Source: Bacteroidales bacterium
GTDB taxonomy: Bacteria; Bacteroidota; Bacteroidia; Bacteroidales; Tenuifilaceae
DNA length: 41,213 nt
Assembly: GCA_016931855.1 (NCBI GenBank)
Contig: JAFGDZ010000007.1
Span: 1-41,213 of the forward strand
Reading direction: 5' to 3'
The notes under the pieces were generated by a model, which saw only the letters and a list, made by a program, of their open reading frames with translations, did no database searches and was not told the origin of the DNA. The stretch's first letter is position 1. Every line of letters starts with the position of its first letter. Position numbers and translations under genes: made by a program. Of the stretch, positions 8,302 through 16,016 are shown piece after piece.

Positions 8302-8689
8302 GTTCATGTTGTTTTTCCATGCACTCATACTGAATCAAGGGCATTCCCTTTATAGAGAAAAAGAAGATTCTCCCATGCCTACCCTTCCTTATGGGCTGAA
8401 CTGCCACAAAAGAGCTACTAGCACTAAGGGCGCTATGCACCTGCTCTATGCTATCAACCGCTATGGCAATGTGATGCAGCCCATCGTTAATCCCGGCAAT
8501 GGGGCAAAAAGCATCAACTGGCTTAAGCAGCTCGTAAACAGAGCCATTAAGGGAGAGAAAGGCTATCTGCATCCCCACCTCGGGGTAATACGCCAATGAG
8601 TCAAGCGTTGCACCCTTCAATTTGAATAGCCTACAAGCCCTCTCCATATCGTCAACCTTAATGGCAATATGATCCAGTAAAAAATCCAT
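8294..8689 (-). CDS. VOC-family protein, methylmalonyl-CoA-epimerase-like
   Basis: 131 residues with two beta-alpha-beta-beta-beta repeats of the vicinal oxygen chelate fold. It most resembles methylmalonyl-CoA epimerase: DHIAIKV at the start, VYELLKP at the end of the first repeat, GLHHIAIAV opening the second, and GRHGRIFFF...IQYE near the end. Likely metal ligands are His7, Glu53, His72 or His73, and Glu122. Epimerases of this type invert an acidic carbon next to a thioester, which would suit the branched product of a B12 mutase. The gene starts 2 bp after the KASIII stop and overlaps the SDR gene by 8 bp. Lactoylglutathione-lyase or dioxygenase activity is not excluded. Confidence 0.75.
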   Translation of the reverse strand: MDFLLDHIAIKVDDMERACRLFKLKGATLDSLAYYPEVGMQIAFLSLNGSVYELLKPVDAFCPIAGINDGLHHIAIAVDSIEQVHSALSASSSFVAVQPIRKGRHGRIFFFSIKGMPLIQYECMEKQHEHE

Positions 8690-8691
8690 GA

Positions 8692-9942
8692 TTAGTTAGC
8701 CAAGCTATTGGTTTCGGCAAGCTCCTGAACTAGGGTGTCGGAGAAACGGTTCATGTTGCTGATAAGCGTTTTTGAAACCTTTTGCAGCACAGCAATATGA
8801 TTCTCACCCACACCCGATGATGCCACAAGCACATTATCGCCAACCTTTATCATGTTGCGCTCCAATGCCTCTAGCAGGTTTGTTGGTGCCGATGCGCAGG
8901 CAATGTTGCCATAGCGCTCATAGGTTTCGATATACTTATCCTCTGGTAGCCCAACAGCCTCGCGCCAAGCGTTGGCAGCCCACTTAACGGGTTGATGAAA
9001 TGCAGCAAAATCGATATCGGCATTTGAAAGCCCTTTCTTTTGCAATGCCGATGATACCACATGAAGCATATCCTCCTGTGCCGAAGCCCCTATTTGGCGG
9101 GTTAGCTCAAGGTTATAGAAAGTAACGCTTTCCTGCTCGTAGGTTGGGCCCTGACTGGTTCCCTGGAACAGAAGCGGAGAGCGCTTTTTAAAGATAATGG
9201 CCTCGTGCCGGCTCCCATTGCTAATGGAGTGCGAGGTGATAAAGCCAAATCCCTCCTCAACCTTGGATACAACGCCAGCCACAGCAGCATCGCCTGTACA
9301 AACGGAGTAATAGGTTGATTTATCGTTTATTATAGAGTCTAGCGAACTTGCCACAATTAGCACATTCTTCTTAATGCCAGTGTTTACAAGTGCCATAGCG
9401 GTTTCCATCATGGTAATGAACGATGAGCAGCAAGTGTCCATATTGTAGGCACCCGCATTGTTAAGCTTAAGCTTATGCTGAACTAGCGATGCGTTAAGGG
9501 GTACGTGCCTATCGGGAACAAGGGAGCTTACAATAACCAAATCAATATCGTCCTTGTTGATGCCTGCGTTAACTATTGCCATGGCTGCGGCAAGCGTCTC
9601 GGCATCGGAAGCAAGCATTGGATGGGGGAAGCGCGACTTGCGTACTGACTCAGGATCCATAGGTACGCGGCTGCGCAGCTTGCCACCCTGAAAAGGATCA
9701 GACTGCTTCTTATTGGGCAGAGACTTTAGCCACTCTTGGTACCAAGGTTGGTTAACCCAACCATCCTCATTGGACTCTATCCAGCCTGGGTGCTTACCCG
9801 TTTTCTCCATCTCGTCTATATACTCGGGTTGTAGCAATGTATGCTTACGCAAGTAGCTTACAATTTCGGGAAGCGCATTGTGCTGAACCTTTTTTCCTGG
9901 GTAGTATCCACCCATACTAATAAGACCTGAATTTGTTTTCAT
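8692..9942 (-). CDS. 3-oxoacyl-ACP synthase III (KASIII)-like condensing enzyme
   Basis: 416 residues, longer than FabH (~320). The thiolase-fold triad is visible: Cys172 (DTCCSSF), His316 (FHQPVKW) and Asn346 (YGNIACAS). The extra length is an N-terminal Trp-rich helical insertion at about residues 30-90 (HPGWIES, GWVNQPWYQEW) and a C-terminal tail. FabH-like enzymes make a C-C bond between an acyl-CoA starter and malonyl-ACP; others in the clan transfer acyl groups to O or N. The sequence differs enough from housekeeping FabH that I read it as a pathway-specific enzyme. It is the first gene of the operon, preceded by about 600 bp of non-coding DNA. The leader just before the ATG carries AACAACCCTAAA. 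Confidence 0.85.
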   Translation of the reverse strand: MKTNSGLISMGGYYPGKKVQHNALPEIVSYLRKHTLLQPEYIDEMEKTGKHPGWIESNEDGWVNQPWYQEWLKSLPNKKQSDPFQGGKLRSRVPMDPESVRKSRFPHPMLASDAETLAAAMAIVNAGINKDDIDLVIVSSLVPDRHVPLNASLVQHKLKLNNAGAYNMDTCCSSFITMMETAMALVNTGIKKNVLIVASSLDSIINDKSTYYSVCTGDAAVAGVVSKVEEGFGFITSHSISNGSRHEAIIFKKRSPLLFQGTSQGPTYEQESVTFYNLELTRQIGASAQEDMLHVVSSALQKKGLSNADIDFAAFHQPVKWAANAWREAVGLPEDKYIETYERYGNIACASAPTNLLEALERNMIKVGDNVLVASSGVGENHIAVLQKVSKTLISNMNRFSDTLVQELAETNSLAN

Positions 9943-10554
9943 TGTACATTAATTTAGGGTTGTTAATACAAATATCAGAATACCTGACACTTGCGCTTTT
10001 AGGTTAGCGTTCGGTTAGGGTAAACCGATTGCTGTCGGCAAAAAGATGCCGATTGGGTTTGCACTCCAAGAAGTCTTACAAAAGGAATAAAGGTTAAAAG
10101 AGCCCTTACAAGTGGGGTAGAGATTTTGCTATCGTTTGGATTTGGTTAGGATGCTCACGTGTACAAGCCTAACCAATACCTTAGCAGCAAACAAATCGCT
10201 ACAGCCTTACTCCTCTCGTTCGCTTTGGCATGCCAAGGGCTGACTCAACGTGCTACTCTCCCGGGATTGGAATAGCCGATGCATCACACCCTTTCTTTCT
10301 ATTTTAGGGTTGTTGGTTGTTTGAGTCTGGTGATTACTGCCAGCGTGTTTTAACAAGCCGTTTTAGTTTGCATACTTAAAAGAGCATGCAAAAACTTTAT
10401 TCTGATTTTGTATATGCCAACCCACCCGTTTGCGGGTAGCATAAATATTTGCCGGATAGTTTCTGGCAAGCTAACCGAATCGCCCCTCCTAAGCTGCTAC
10501 ACAAGGCTACAACAATAGGATAAAGCGATTCGTTTAGCCAACCTAAGTTGTTGG
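9943..10554. other. 612-bp non-coding stretch, hairpin-rich, upstream of the B12 operon
   Basis: No protein gene is supported. Visible structures are TCGGCA/TGCCGA (10035-10052, 6-nt loop); a perfect 9-bp stem TTGGTTAGG/CCTAACCAA (10142-10150 and 10168-10176) whose loop holds CACGTG; the 12-bp palindrome TTGGCATGCCAA (10225-10236); and ACCCG/CGGGT (10424-10437) flanked by TATGC/GCATA. Read on the minus strand, this is either a long leader of the KASIII operon or an unrecognised RNA. GATATTTG (minus, 9976-9969) is a one-mismatch -7 box close to the KASIII start. No B12 box was found, so no cobalamin riboswitch is called. Confidence 0.5.
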
Positions 10555-12423
10555 TTACTTTTGCCTTAACTTGAAGTACGAAACGGTATCCTCAAGCGCT
10601 TTAACCTTCTCGGAGAGCTCTTCGGCGCTAGACGAAACGGTCTCGGCCACCGATGCTGCCTGTTGGGTTACTTGATTTAGCTGCTGAATTGCACTATTAA
10701 TTTGATTCGTACCTCCGTTTTGCTCATAGCTAGCGGCTGCAATTTCCTGAACAAGCTGCACGGTTCTCTTTATCTCGGGAAGAATTGCCTGTAGCAAAGA
10801 CCCTGCTTGCTCGGTGTTCTCAACGCTAGTTTTAGATGTTTGCTCAATATGAACAGCTGCCACGCGGCTACGCTCGGCCAGCTTCCTAACTTCGGCCGCA
10901 ACCACGGCAAACCCTCGTCCAGCATCACCTGCACGAGCGGCCTCTACGGCAGCATTTAGCGCAAGGATGTTGGTTTGAAAGGCTATCTCGTTTATAATCT
11001 TTATGCTCTCGGCAATGTTCCTAACCGAGTCGAGACTCTTTTGCGAAGCATCGGCAACCTTAACAATGCCCTCTTCGGTCTTATTGGCAATCTTCTCGGT
11101 TTGTAGGGCATTATCGGTATTCTGCTGGATATTTGCCGCCATCTCCTCCATGGAGCTGGACACCTCCTCTGTTGACGATGCCTGCTCCGACACACCCTGA
11201 GAGAGCTGCTGCGCAATGGAGCTAAGCTCCTGGGTGGCAGAGTTTATGCTAAAGGTGTTATCGCGAACCACCCACATTATCTCATTCAGCCTATCGGCCA
11301 TATCGTTAAAGGTTTGTGCCACTTGGCCTATCTCATCGTCGCGAATAATATCAATCTTTTTAGACAAGTCGCCACCAGCAATGTGGGCACTTACCTCATT
11401 AAGAACAACCAGTGGCCTAAAGGCGCTGCGTACAAAGAATACCACTACCAAAATTACCAGTATCACTAGTACAAATCCTATTAAGGCCTGCATTTTTAGC
11501 TGATTAAGAGCATCAACCATTAGCGCCATAACGGGGCCTGTAATAAAAACCTGCCAGGGTTCGGTAGCTGTTCCAATGTAAAGCGGAGAAATAATGAACC
11601 CAGTTGTACCGTCGTCCCACATGGTTTCGTCACCACTTTTTAGGTGCTTCATATGTTGGTCGTAATCGGGAACAAGCTCCCTAACACTTTTGCCAATAAG
11701 GCTTCTGTCCTTAGAGTTGGCAACTATCATCCCGTCGTTAGACACAATGGTAATAACGCCAACGCCATTGAACACATCAACACCCTCAACTATTTTCTGA
11801 ATAACCTCTAGGTTAAATTGTGTGGCCACAACGCCTAAAAAGGTTTCGTTTCGTTTTATTGGCGACGATATGTATGTAGATGCCTTCCCGCCCGTAAAAA
11901 CAGGGTTAGACACAAACGCCTTGCCGGTGCTCCTAGGGGTTACGTAAAAGCTGCTCAAGGCCGATGTTTCCACGTTCTCAAGCACCGAAATACCCTCTTT
12001 GCTCACTATTGCAGCAAACCTACCAGAGGCATCGCTACCCGGTTTATTTACATAGTAGCGGTCGCGCCCATCAAAAGCATTAGGCTCCCAAATTGTAAAA
12101 ACATTATCGGTATTGCCATTAACCAGATGCTTATCCCCAAGTAACGATAGAATTGCCTCGCGGTTAATGTTAAACTGATTGTCCCTTGATTGCGCTGCCT
12201 GTATAACAGAGGCCAAGGTTGTGGTTTTATCAAAAGCTTCCTCCATCTCAATCCTTAGCTTGGCACTGTTGCTCTTGCAAACCTCCATTACATACATTTT
12301 TATGGTGCTACCCATAATTGCCAGGTTGGTTACTGCTGTATAAGCAATAAGTCCAACAATAAGTACAGTAGTTAGCGACCCGATGGTCCAAGCAAACTTC
12401 CGAACAATAGACTTTCTTTTCAT
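10555..12423 (-). CDS. Methyl-accepting chemotaxis protein with periplasmic Cache-type sensor
   Basis: 622 residues. A membrane segment at about 12-33 and another at about 312-333 enclose a periplasmic domain of some 280 residues resembling dCache sensors of small molecules. A HAMP domain follows (GGDLSKKI...[18 protein letters not shown]), then a cytoplasmic signalling domain with the hairpin tip [20 protein letters not shown] and the flanking [18 protein letters not shown]. It should pass ligand binding to CheA/CheW. No che genes and no C-terminal CheR/CheB pentapeptide are present here. It stands alone, with ~600 bp of non-coding DNA on each side. Its presence implies a chemotaxis system elsewhere in the genome, which is not universal in Bacteroidota. 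Confidence 0.92.
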   Translation of the reverse strand: MKRKSIVRKFAWTIGSLTTVLIVGLIAYTAVTNLAIMGSTIKMYVMEVCKSNSAKLRIEMEEAFDKTTTLASVIQAAQSRDNQFNINREAILSLLGDKHLVNGNTDNVFTIWEPNAFDGRDRYYVNKPGSDASGRFAAIVSKEGISVLENVETSALSSFYVTPRSTGKAFVSNPVFTGGKASTYISSPIKRNETFLGVVATQFNLEVIQKIVEGVDVFNGVGVITIVSNDGMIVANSKDRSLIGKSVRELVPDYDQHMKHLKSGDETMWDDGTTGFIISPLYIGTATEPWQVFITGPVMALMVDALNQLKMQALIGFVLVILVILVVVFFVRSAFRPLVVLNEVSAHIAGGDLSKKIDIIRDDEIGQVAQTFNDMADRLNEIMWVVRDNTFSINSATQELSSIAQQLSQGVSEQASSTEEVSSSMEEMAANIQQNTDNALQTEKIANKTEEGIVKVADASQKSLDSVRNIAESIKIINEIAFQTNILALNAAVEAARAGDAGRGFAVVAAEVRKLAERSRVAAVHIEQTSKTSVENTEQAGSLLQAILPEIKRTVQLVQEIAAASYEQNGGTNQINSAIQQLNQVTQQAASVAETVSSSAEELSEKVKALEDTVSYFKLRQK

Positions 12424-13020
12424 AAAGCCATAGTAATTTTAGCGATACCCGATTATAGCATTCTTCACTTCCGCTTGTATGTGGACCAATTCCTTGTTCT
12501 CCACTTACTCAGAAGCATCATTCCTTATTTGTCACATTCGCTACACCGCAATGCTGACGTAGGTTTTTTGACGAATAACTTCTGCCAAGTAATTAAACAA
12601 TTATAAACTTTCAATAAAATTTAAGCTATTTTTAGTGGAGCTCCCACAAATGGGTCATCCTGTTGGAAATTAGGGTTTTTACCTATTGATTTTTTGATTT
12701 AGTGCGTATCAATCTGACTGCCAGCTTCTTTTTTGCACAACAAACCCTAAAATAACCATGTAAGGCTTTAACCTACTGACACCCCTTGGCAGTGAGCGTG
12801 CGCAATGATATATATCACCACCCGTACTTTTTAATTCGATTAAAGATGCTTTCTATAATACAAGTATTTCTGTACTACCAATAGCAAAAGGAGAGGAACG
12901 TTAGGCGAGCAAAGCATTCACTACCAAAGAGGATTACCCTGTTCCATTTTTTTTGACGAAAAGAACTCTGACCATACGGTGCAGACCAAAATCAACCTGT
13001 AAGGCAAGCACTAATGGTTG
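12424..13020. other. 597-bp non-coding stretch between chemoreceptor and M28 peptidase
   Basis: No gene is supported and no TAnnTTTG promoter was found for the chemoreceptor. Visible are a spaced inverted repeat ACTGCCA (12717-12723) / TGGCAGT (12787-12793) and, between its arms, AACAAACCCTAAAATAACC followed directly by a start-stop ATGTAA (12758-12763). The leader-like CCCTAAA string also occurs before the KASIII gene. Purpose unknown; no clear terminator for the M28 gene is seen. Confidence 0.4.
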
Positions 13021-14526
13021 CTAGTTACTACCAATTATTAATTGCTTATCTATATTCACAATAGCATGAAGCAAAAGAGATGTTCTTAACTTTAGTTGAT
13101 TGTAATCCAATTTATTATAAACATCTCTAGGGGTATGGTAATCGCCATGTAAACCAGAGGTAACCAGTACCGCCGGAATTTGTTTTGCCACAAACGATCG
13201 CTGGTCGCTCAAGTTATACATCCCAAAAATATCATTGGCATTATCTAAGCTATAATCAATAGAAATTTCTGGGGTTAATGAGTCAGCAGCGGCAAAGGCC
13301 TTTCCAAGCGCAGCAAACTTCCCTGCCCCTAAAAGGTACATGTAGCCATTCCTTTTGCTATGCAAGCTATCTACTCTCCCAATCATATCTATATTGATGT
13401 TGGCCACAATTGAGTCCGCTAGCTGCTTTCTAGTGGCTACAAAAGCCATTGAGCCCAACATGCCCAGCTCCTCTGCCCCAAAAAAGGCAAAAACGATATC
13501 GTTTTGGGGCTTATAGCCCATCACACGGAATAACCGGGCCAGCTCCAGAACCACTGCCACCCCCGAGGCGTTATCGTCGGCACCAGCATAAAGGGCGCCA
13601 TCATTCCCCAAATGGTCGTAATGGGCGCTAACAACTATAGCACGCTGTCCCCTTACCGCACCGGGAATAACCCCCACAACATTACTGGTTTCCAAGGGTT
13701 CCACCACCCGTTGGCTACGTAGCGTAACTGTAGGCATAGGAATATCAGCAAAATCACCGCTTTCCGATGCCCTTAGCAGCTTGCGCTCGCTAACATCAAG
13801 CAGCGTTGCCAGCTTATCTAGTGGCATCATAAACCGAGGAGCATCCAAATAAATATCGGCAGTTCCAACTAGTTGAGCAACCATACTGAACGCATCGTCA
13901 TCAACCTTAAACCTGGGGAGCACACGCTTACGCGTATAATGCTCCTTTAGCTGCCGCTCAAGGCTGTAGTACTGCTTCTGGTTAGATGGATTTACAAAGA
14001 TGTACCCATACGCATCGCTCCTTTTAATGCGCTTAAGTAGGTTAATATCCTTCCAAAGGTTATCAATAAAAAGCACAACAATACAGCCCGACATGCCGGT
14101 TAGCTCCAAGGAGTCGGCGCTTACATATCCTCTAAAAACCAGCTGTTTTGATATTGGTTCATCAATTGGATTGCCATTATATATTATCCCATTAAAATTG
14201 CTGAGCACATAGTTGTCCCGTTTAACATAAACCTCATTCCAGTAGCATCGGGCAAGCGGAACAGGTAATAGGTAGCTTGTACTTACAGGGCTAATACCGC
14301 TTTGCTTTAGCTCCTGTGCAATGTAGCTGGCGGACTTAGCATGCCCTGCGTTCTCAAGGCTGCGCCCCATTAACGAGTCCGACGACAGCACTTTAACATT
14401 CCTCATAATACGGTTAACGCTTATGTTACGCTCAATTTCCTGTGGTAACAAAACGCTCTGAGCAAAGGAAGCATAGGCTATAAATAGGAGGAGAATTTGA
14501 AGGAAGTAACGGCAAAACCTTATCAT
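13021..14526 (-). CDS. Exported M28-family zinc aminopeptidase-like protein
   Basis: 501 residues with an N-terminal signal peptide (about residues 1-22, ending SFAQ). The C-terminal half carries the M28 di-zinc set in order: SAHYDHLG (His), YAGADDNASG (bridging Asp), FFGAEELGMLG (catalytic Glu and ligand Glu), NINIDMIGR (Asp) and GDYHTPRD (His). The N-terminal half (about 40-260) holds an SLMGRSLENAGH-type start common to exported M28 members and a region that could be a PA-like insert. The protein should trim amino acids from peptides in the periplasm or outside the cell. It stands alone, tail toward a 597-bp gap and head toward the tRNA-Arg gene. Catalytic residues appear intact. Confidence 0.88.
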   Translation of the reverse strand: MIRFCRYFLQILLLFIAYASFAQSVLLPQEIERNISVNRIMRNVKVLSSDSLMGRSLENAGHAKSASYIAQELKQSGISPVSTSYLLPVPLARCYWNEVYVKRDNYVLSNFNGIIYNGNPIDEPISKQLVFRGYVSADSLELTGMSGCIVVLFIDNLWKDINLLKRIKRSDAYGYIFVNPSNQKQYYSLERQLKEHYTRKRVLPRFKVDDDAFSMVAQLVGTADIYLDAPRFMMPLDKLATLLDVSERKLLRASESGDFADIPMPTVTLRSQRVVEPLETSNVVGVIPGAVRGQRAIVVSAHYDHLGNDGALYAGADDNASGVAVVLELARLFRVMGYKPQNDIVFAFFGAEELGMLGSMAFVATRKQLADSIVANINIDMIGRVDSLHSKRNGYMYLLGAGKFAALGKAFAAADSLTPEISIDYSLDNANDIFGMYNLSDQRSFVAKQIPAVLVTSGLHGDYHTPRDVYNKLDYNQLKLRTSLLLHAIVNIDKQLIIGSN

Positions 14527-14632
14527 AAGCTATTCTGTAAATGTAACATCGCCCCAGATTATCTCTCCATCAACAGGTTCTATAGCAGCACACAATGTAG
14601 GGGATTAAGTACTAAAGTAGTATTTTGATATT

Positions 14633-14684
14633 GTAGCACAGCATAATTGCTAACTTTTTTTGTGCTACTCGTTTTGTGTGCTAC
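14633..14684. repeat. Inverted and direct copies of GTAGCACA / TGTGCTAC
   Basis: GTAGCACA at 14633-14640 has a perfect inverted partner TGTGCTAC at 14661-14668, and a second TGTGCTAC lies at 14677-14684. The set sits between the M28 gene start and the tRNA-Arg promoter, where an operator for the M28 gene would fall. Function is unknown. Confidence 0.45.
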
Positions 14685-14708
14685 TGCTCATATATTTTAA
14701 ACTGGCTA

Positions 14709-14739
14709 TTGTAATTATAAGTTGATGGTACTACCTTTG
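14709..14739 (+). promoter_or_regulatory. Promoter of tRNA-Arg
   Basis: TTG at 14709-14711, a 20-bp spacer, then a perfect TACCTTTG (TAnnTTTG) at 14732-14739. Transcription would begin some 10 nt before the mature tRNA at 14753. Confidence 0.75.
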
Positions 14740-14752
14740 CACACTTAATAAC

Positions 14753-14826
14753 GGCCCCGTAGTTCAGCTGAATAGAACGTCAGATTCCGGTTCTGAAGGT
14801 CGGGGGTTTGAATCCCTCCGGGGTCA
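14753..14826 (+). tRNA. tRNA-Arg (anticodon CCG)
   Basis: The cloverleaf folds by hand. The acceptor GGCCCCG pairs with CGGGGTC (one G-T), with discriminator A at 14826. The D stem is GTTC/GAAC, the anticodon stem TCAGA/TCTGA around loop TTCCGGT, and the T stem GGGGG/CCCTC around TTTGAAT. The anticodon is CCG at 14787-14789, reading CGG. CCA is not encoded. The D loop has G18-A19 in place of G18-G19 and the T loop has U56 in place of C56, which looks like a compensatory A19-U56 tertiary pair. The gene has its own promoter and terminator, so it is a single-gene unit. Confidence 0.95.
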
Positions 14827-14831
14827 CAGGC

Positions 14832-14861
14832 AAAGGCCAATCCTTAGGGGTTGGCCTTTTT
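14832..14861 (+). terminator. Terminator of tRNA-Arg
   Basis: AAAGGCCAA (14832-14840) pairs with TTGGCCTTT (14851-14859), and the T run extends to 14861. It begins 6 bp after the tRNA. Confidence 0.85.
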
Positions 14862-14993
14862 GTTTTAGGTACTCATGCCGTAAATGCGCTATTATTGTCC
14901 CTTTACACGTAATAATGTAGTGCTTATGTAAATACCATTGCATTTAATGCCCATTAAATCTATATTAAAAGACTAATTGTAACACCTCGCCAT

Positions 14994-15308
14994 ATGAAAC
15001 CCAAAAAGAAACCGCAAATACCGCTATCGTACAGGCTAAATTTGATCTATCAGGAAATGCTACGCAAGGACAGGGAGTCGGGAGAGCTAACCCCACTACT
15101 GGAGAAGGATATGTTACGCCAAAAGGTAGGACATCTACTAACCTATCCAACGTTAGGGAAACATCTAAGAACAATAGAGGAGATAGAGAAAACATTCCCA
15201 ATAACGGGTTACATTTCAATTCCCAGACCGTTCGGGATGCGGAATACCAAAGACCCTTCAATACTGTACACCAGCTCTGGAGCACAACTGTATTTGGATC
15301 TCAACTAA
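14994..15308 (+). CDS. Small hypothetical protein, unrecognised
   Basis: 104 residues, basic and helical in the first two thirds (KPKKKP start, then SYRLNLIYQEML and RTIEEIEKTF), with a less regular Pro/Gly end. I recognise no domain, signal peptide or membrane segment. The composition looks like a real soluble protein, whereas the overlapping antisense frame is Cys/Leu/Val-rich and implausible. It lies 168 bp after tRNA-Arg with no clear promoter and converges on the outer-membrane protein gene at 15336. A position just after a tRNA is typical of acquired genes, but no integrase or att repeat is seen. It could be a remnant or a lineage-specific gene. Confidence 0.5.
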   Translation: MKPKKKPQIPLSYRLNLIYQEMLRKDRESGELTPLLEKDMLRQKVGHLLTYPTLGKHLRTIEEIEKTFPITGYISIPRPFGMRNTKDPSILYTSSGAQLYLDLN

Positions 15309-15335
15309 AGTTCTTAAGCGTACTTTTATAGCAGT

Positions 15336-16013
15336 TTACAAAAAAACGCTAATACCAAAACCTAAGCTCCAAATATCCCAAATGGTTACGTAGCTGGTTC
15401 TTACGCACTCAAGAATATACGCGTCGAGGGTCGAGAATTCAAAGTAACACCCAACACGGATGCGCCTATCCTTTCCTGTGGGAACAAGAATTTCCCCACC
15501 CCAAAAAGGCGATAGATGAACCTTATTCTGAAAGTAGTACTTCTGCGGATAGTGAGGAGGCAACTTATCAAAAGTATTGTTTGTCTTTCCCCAGTTTACC
15601 GATATTCCCACACGGGGGTACACGTAACCAAATAACGGCTTTTTCCCAATTACAAATGCATTCTTTAACGATACGGTATGCACCGTTACGCTGCTATGCC
15701 CAAAGGTTTTGTTCAAAAAACCGTACATCAGCGTGGGCTGATATCCGTATTTTAACTGGTAGCCTGCTCCTACTGAGAAAAACCCAATGCTGCCAGCCAT
15801 CTGCGCGCGGTAATGCGTAGGAACAAACCACTGCGGTTTTATAAGTAGGGTATCGTTTTTTAGGATAATCTCATGCGATTTCCCTAACCGATCCATCATG
15901 GCCTTCGACCTAGACTTAGGCGGATCGCCCAGCGCACAAAACCCGCTAAGCTCTGCTGAGAGCATTAGTACACCAAGTAGTATATACGATCTTTTTACAG
16001 CTGCTTTCATCAC
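15336..16013 (-). CDS. Predicted outer-membrane or exported protein, function unknown
   Basis: 225 residues. The N-terminus (KRSYILLGVLMLSAELSGFCAL) reads as a signal peptide. The rest alternates Gly and aromatic residues in strand-like stretches (GSIGFFSVGAGYQLKYGY, YVYPRVGISVNWG, IRVGCYFEFS) and ends in a hydrophobic residue pair, as expected for a small beta-barrel. I do not recognise a named family. It follows the metallophosphoesterase gene with a 3-bp gap, so the two are co-transcribed and may act together at the envelope. Confidence 0.65.
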   Translation of the reverse strand: MMKAAVKRSYILLGVLMLSAELSGFCALGDPPKSRSKAMMDRLGKSHEIILKNDTLLIKPQWFVPTHYRAQMAGSIGFFSVGAGYQLKYGYQPTLMYGFLNKTFGHSSVTVHTVSLKNAFVIGKKPLFGYVYPRVGISVNWGKTNNTFDKLPPHYPQKYYFQNKVHLSPFWGGEILVPTGKDRRIRVGCYFEFSTLDAYILECVRTSYVTIWDIWSLGFGISVFL

Positions 16014-16016
16014 AAG

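Noticed and set aside
10207-10284. 25-codon minus-strand ORF containing CQSERGE
   Set aside because: The peptide looks like the spurious translation of an intergenic repeat, not a gene.
9943-10554. Cobalamin riboswitch before the B12 operon
   Set aside because: Looked for the B12 box (GCCACTG) and its partner strand on the minus strand and found none.
14965-15285. 106-codon minus-strand frame opposite the small ORF after tRNA-Arg
   Set aside because: Composition is Cys/Leu/Val-rich without helical or strand order; the plus-strand frame is more protein-like.
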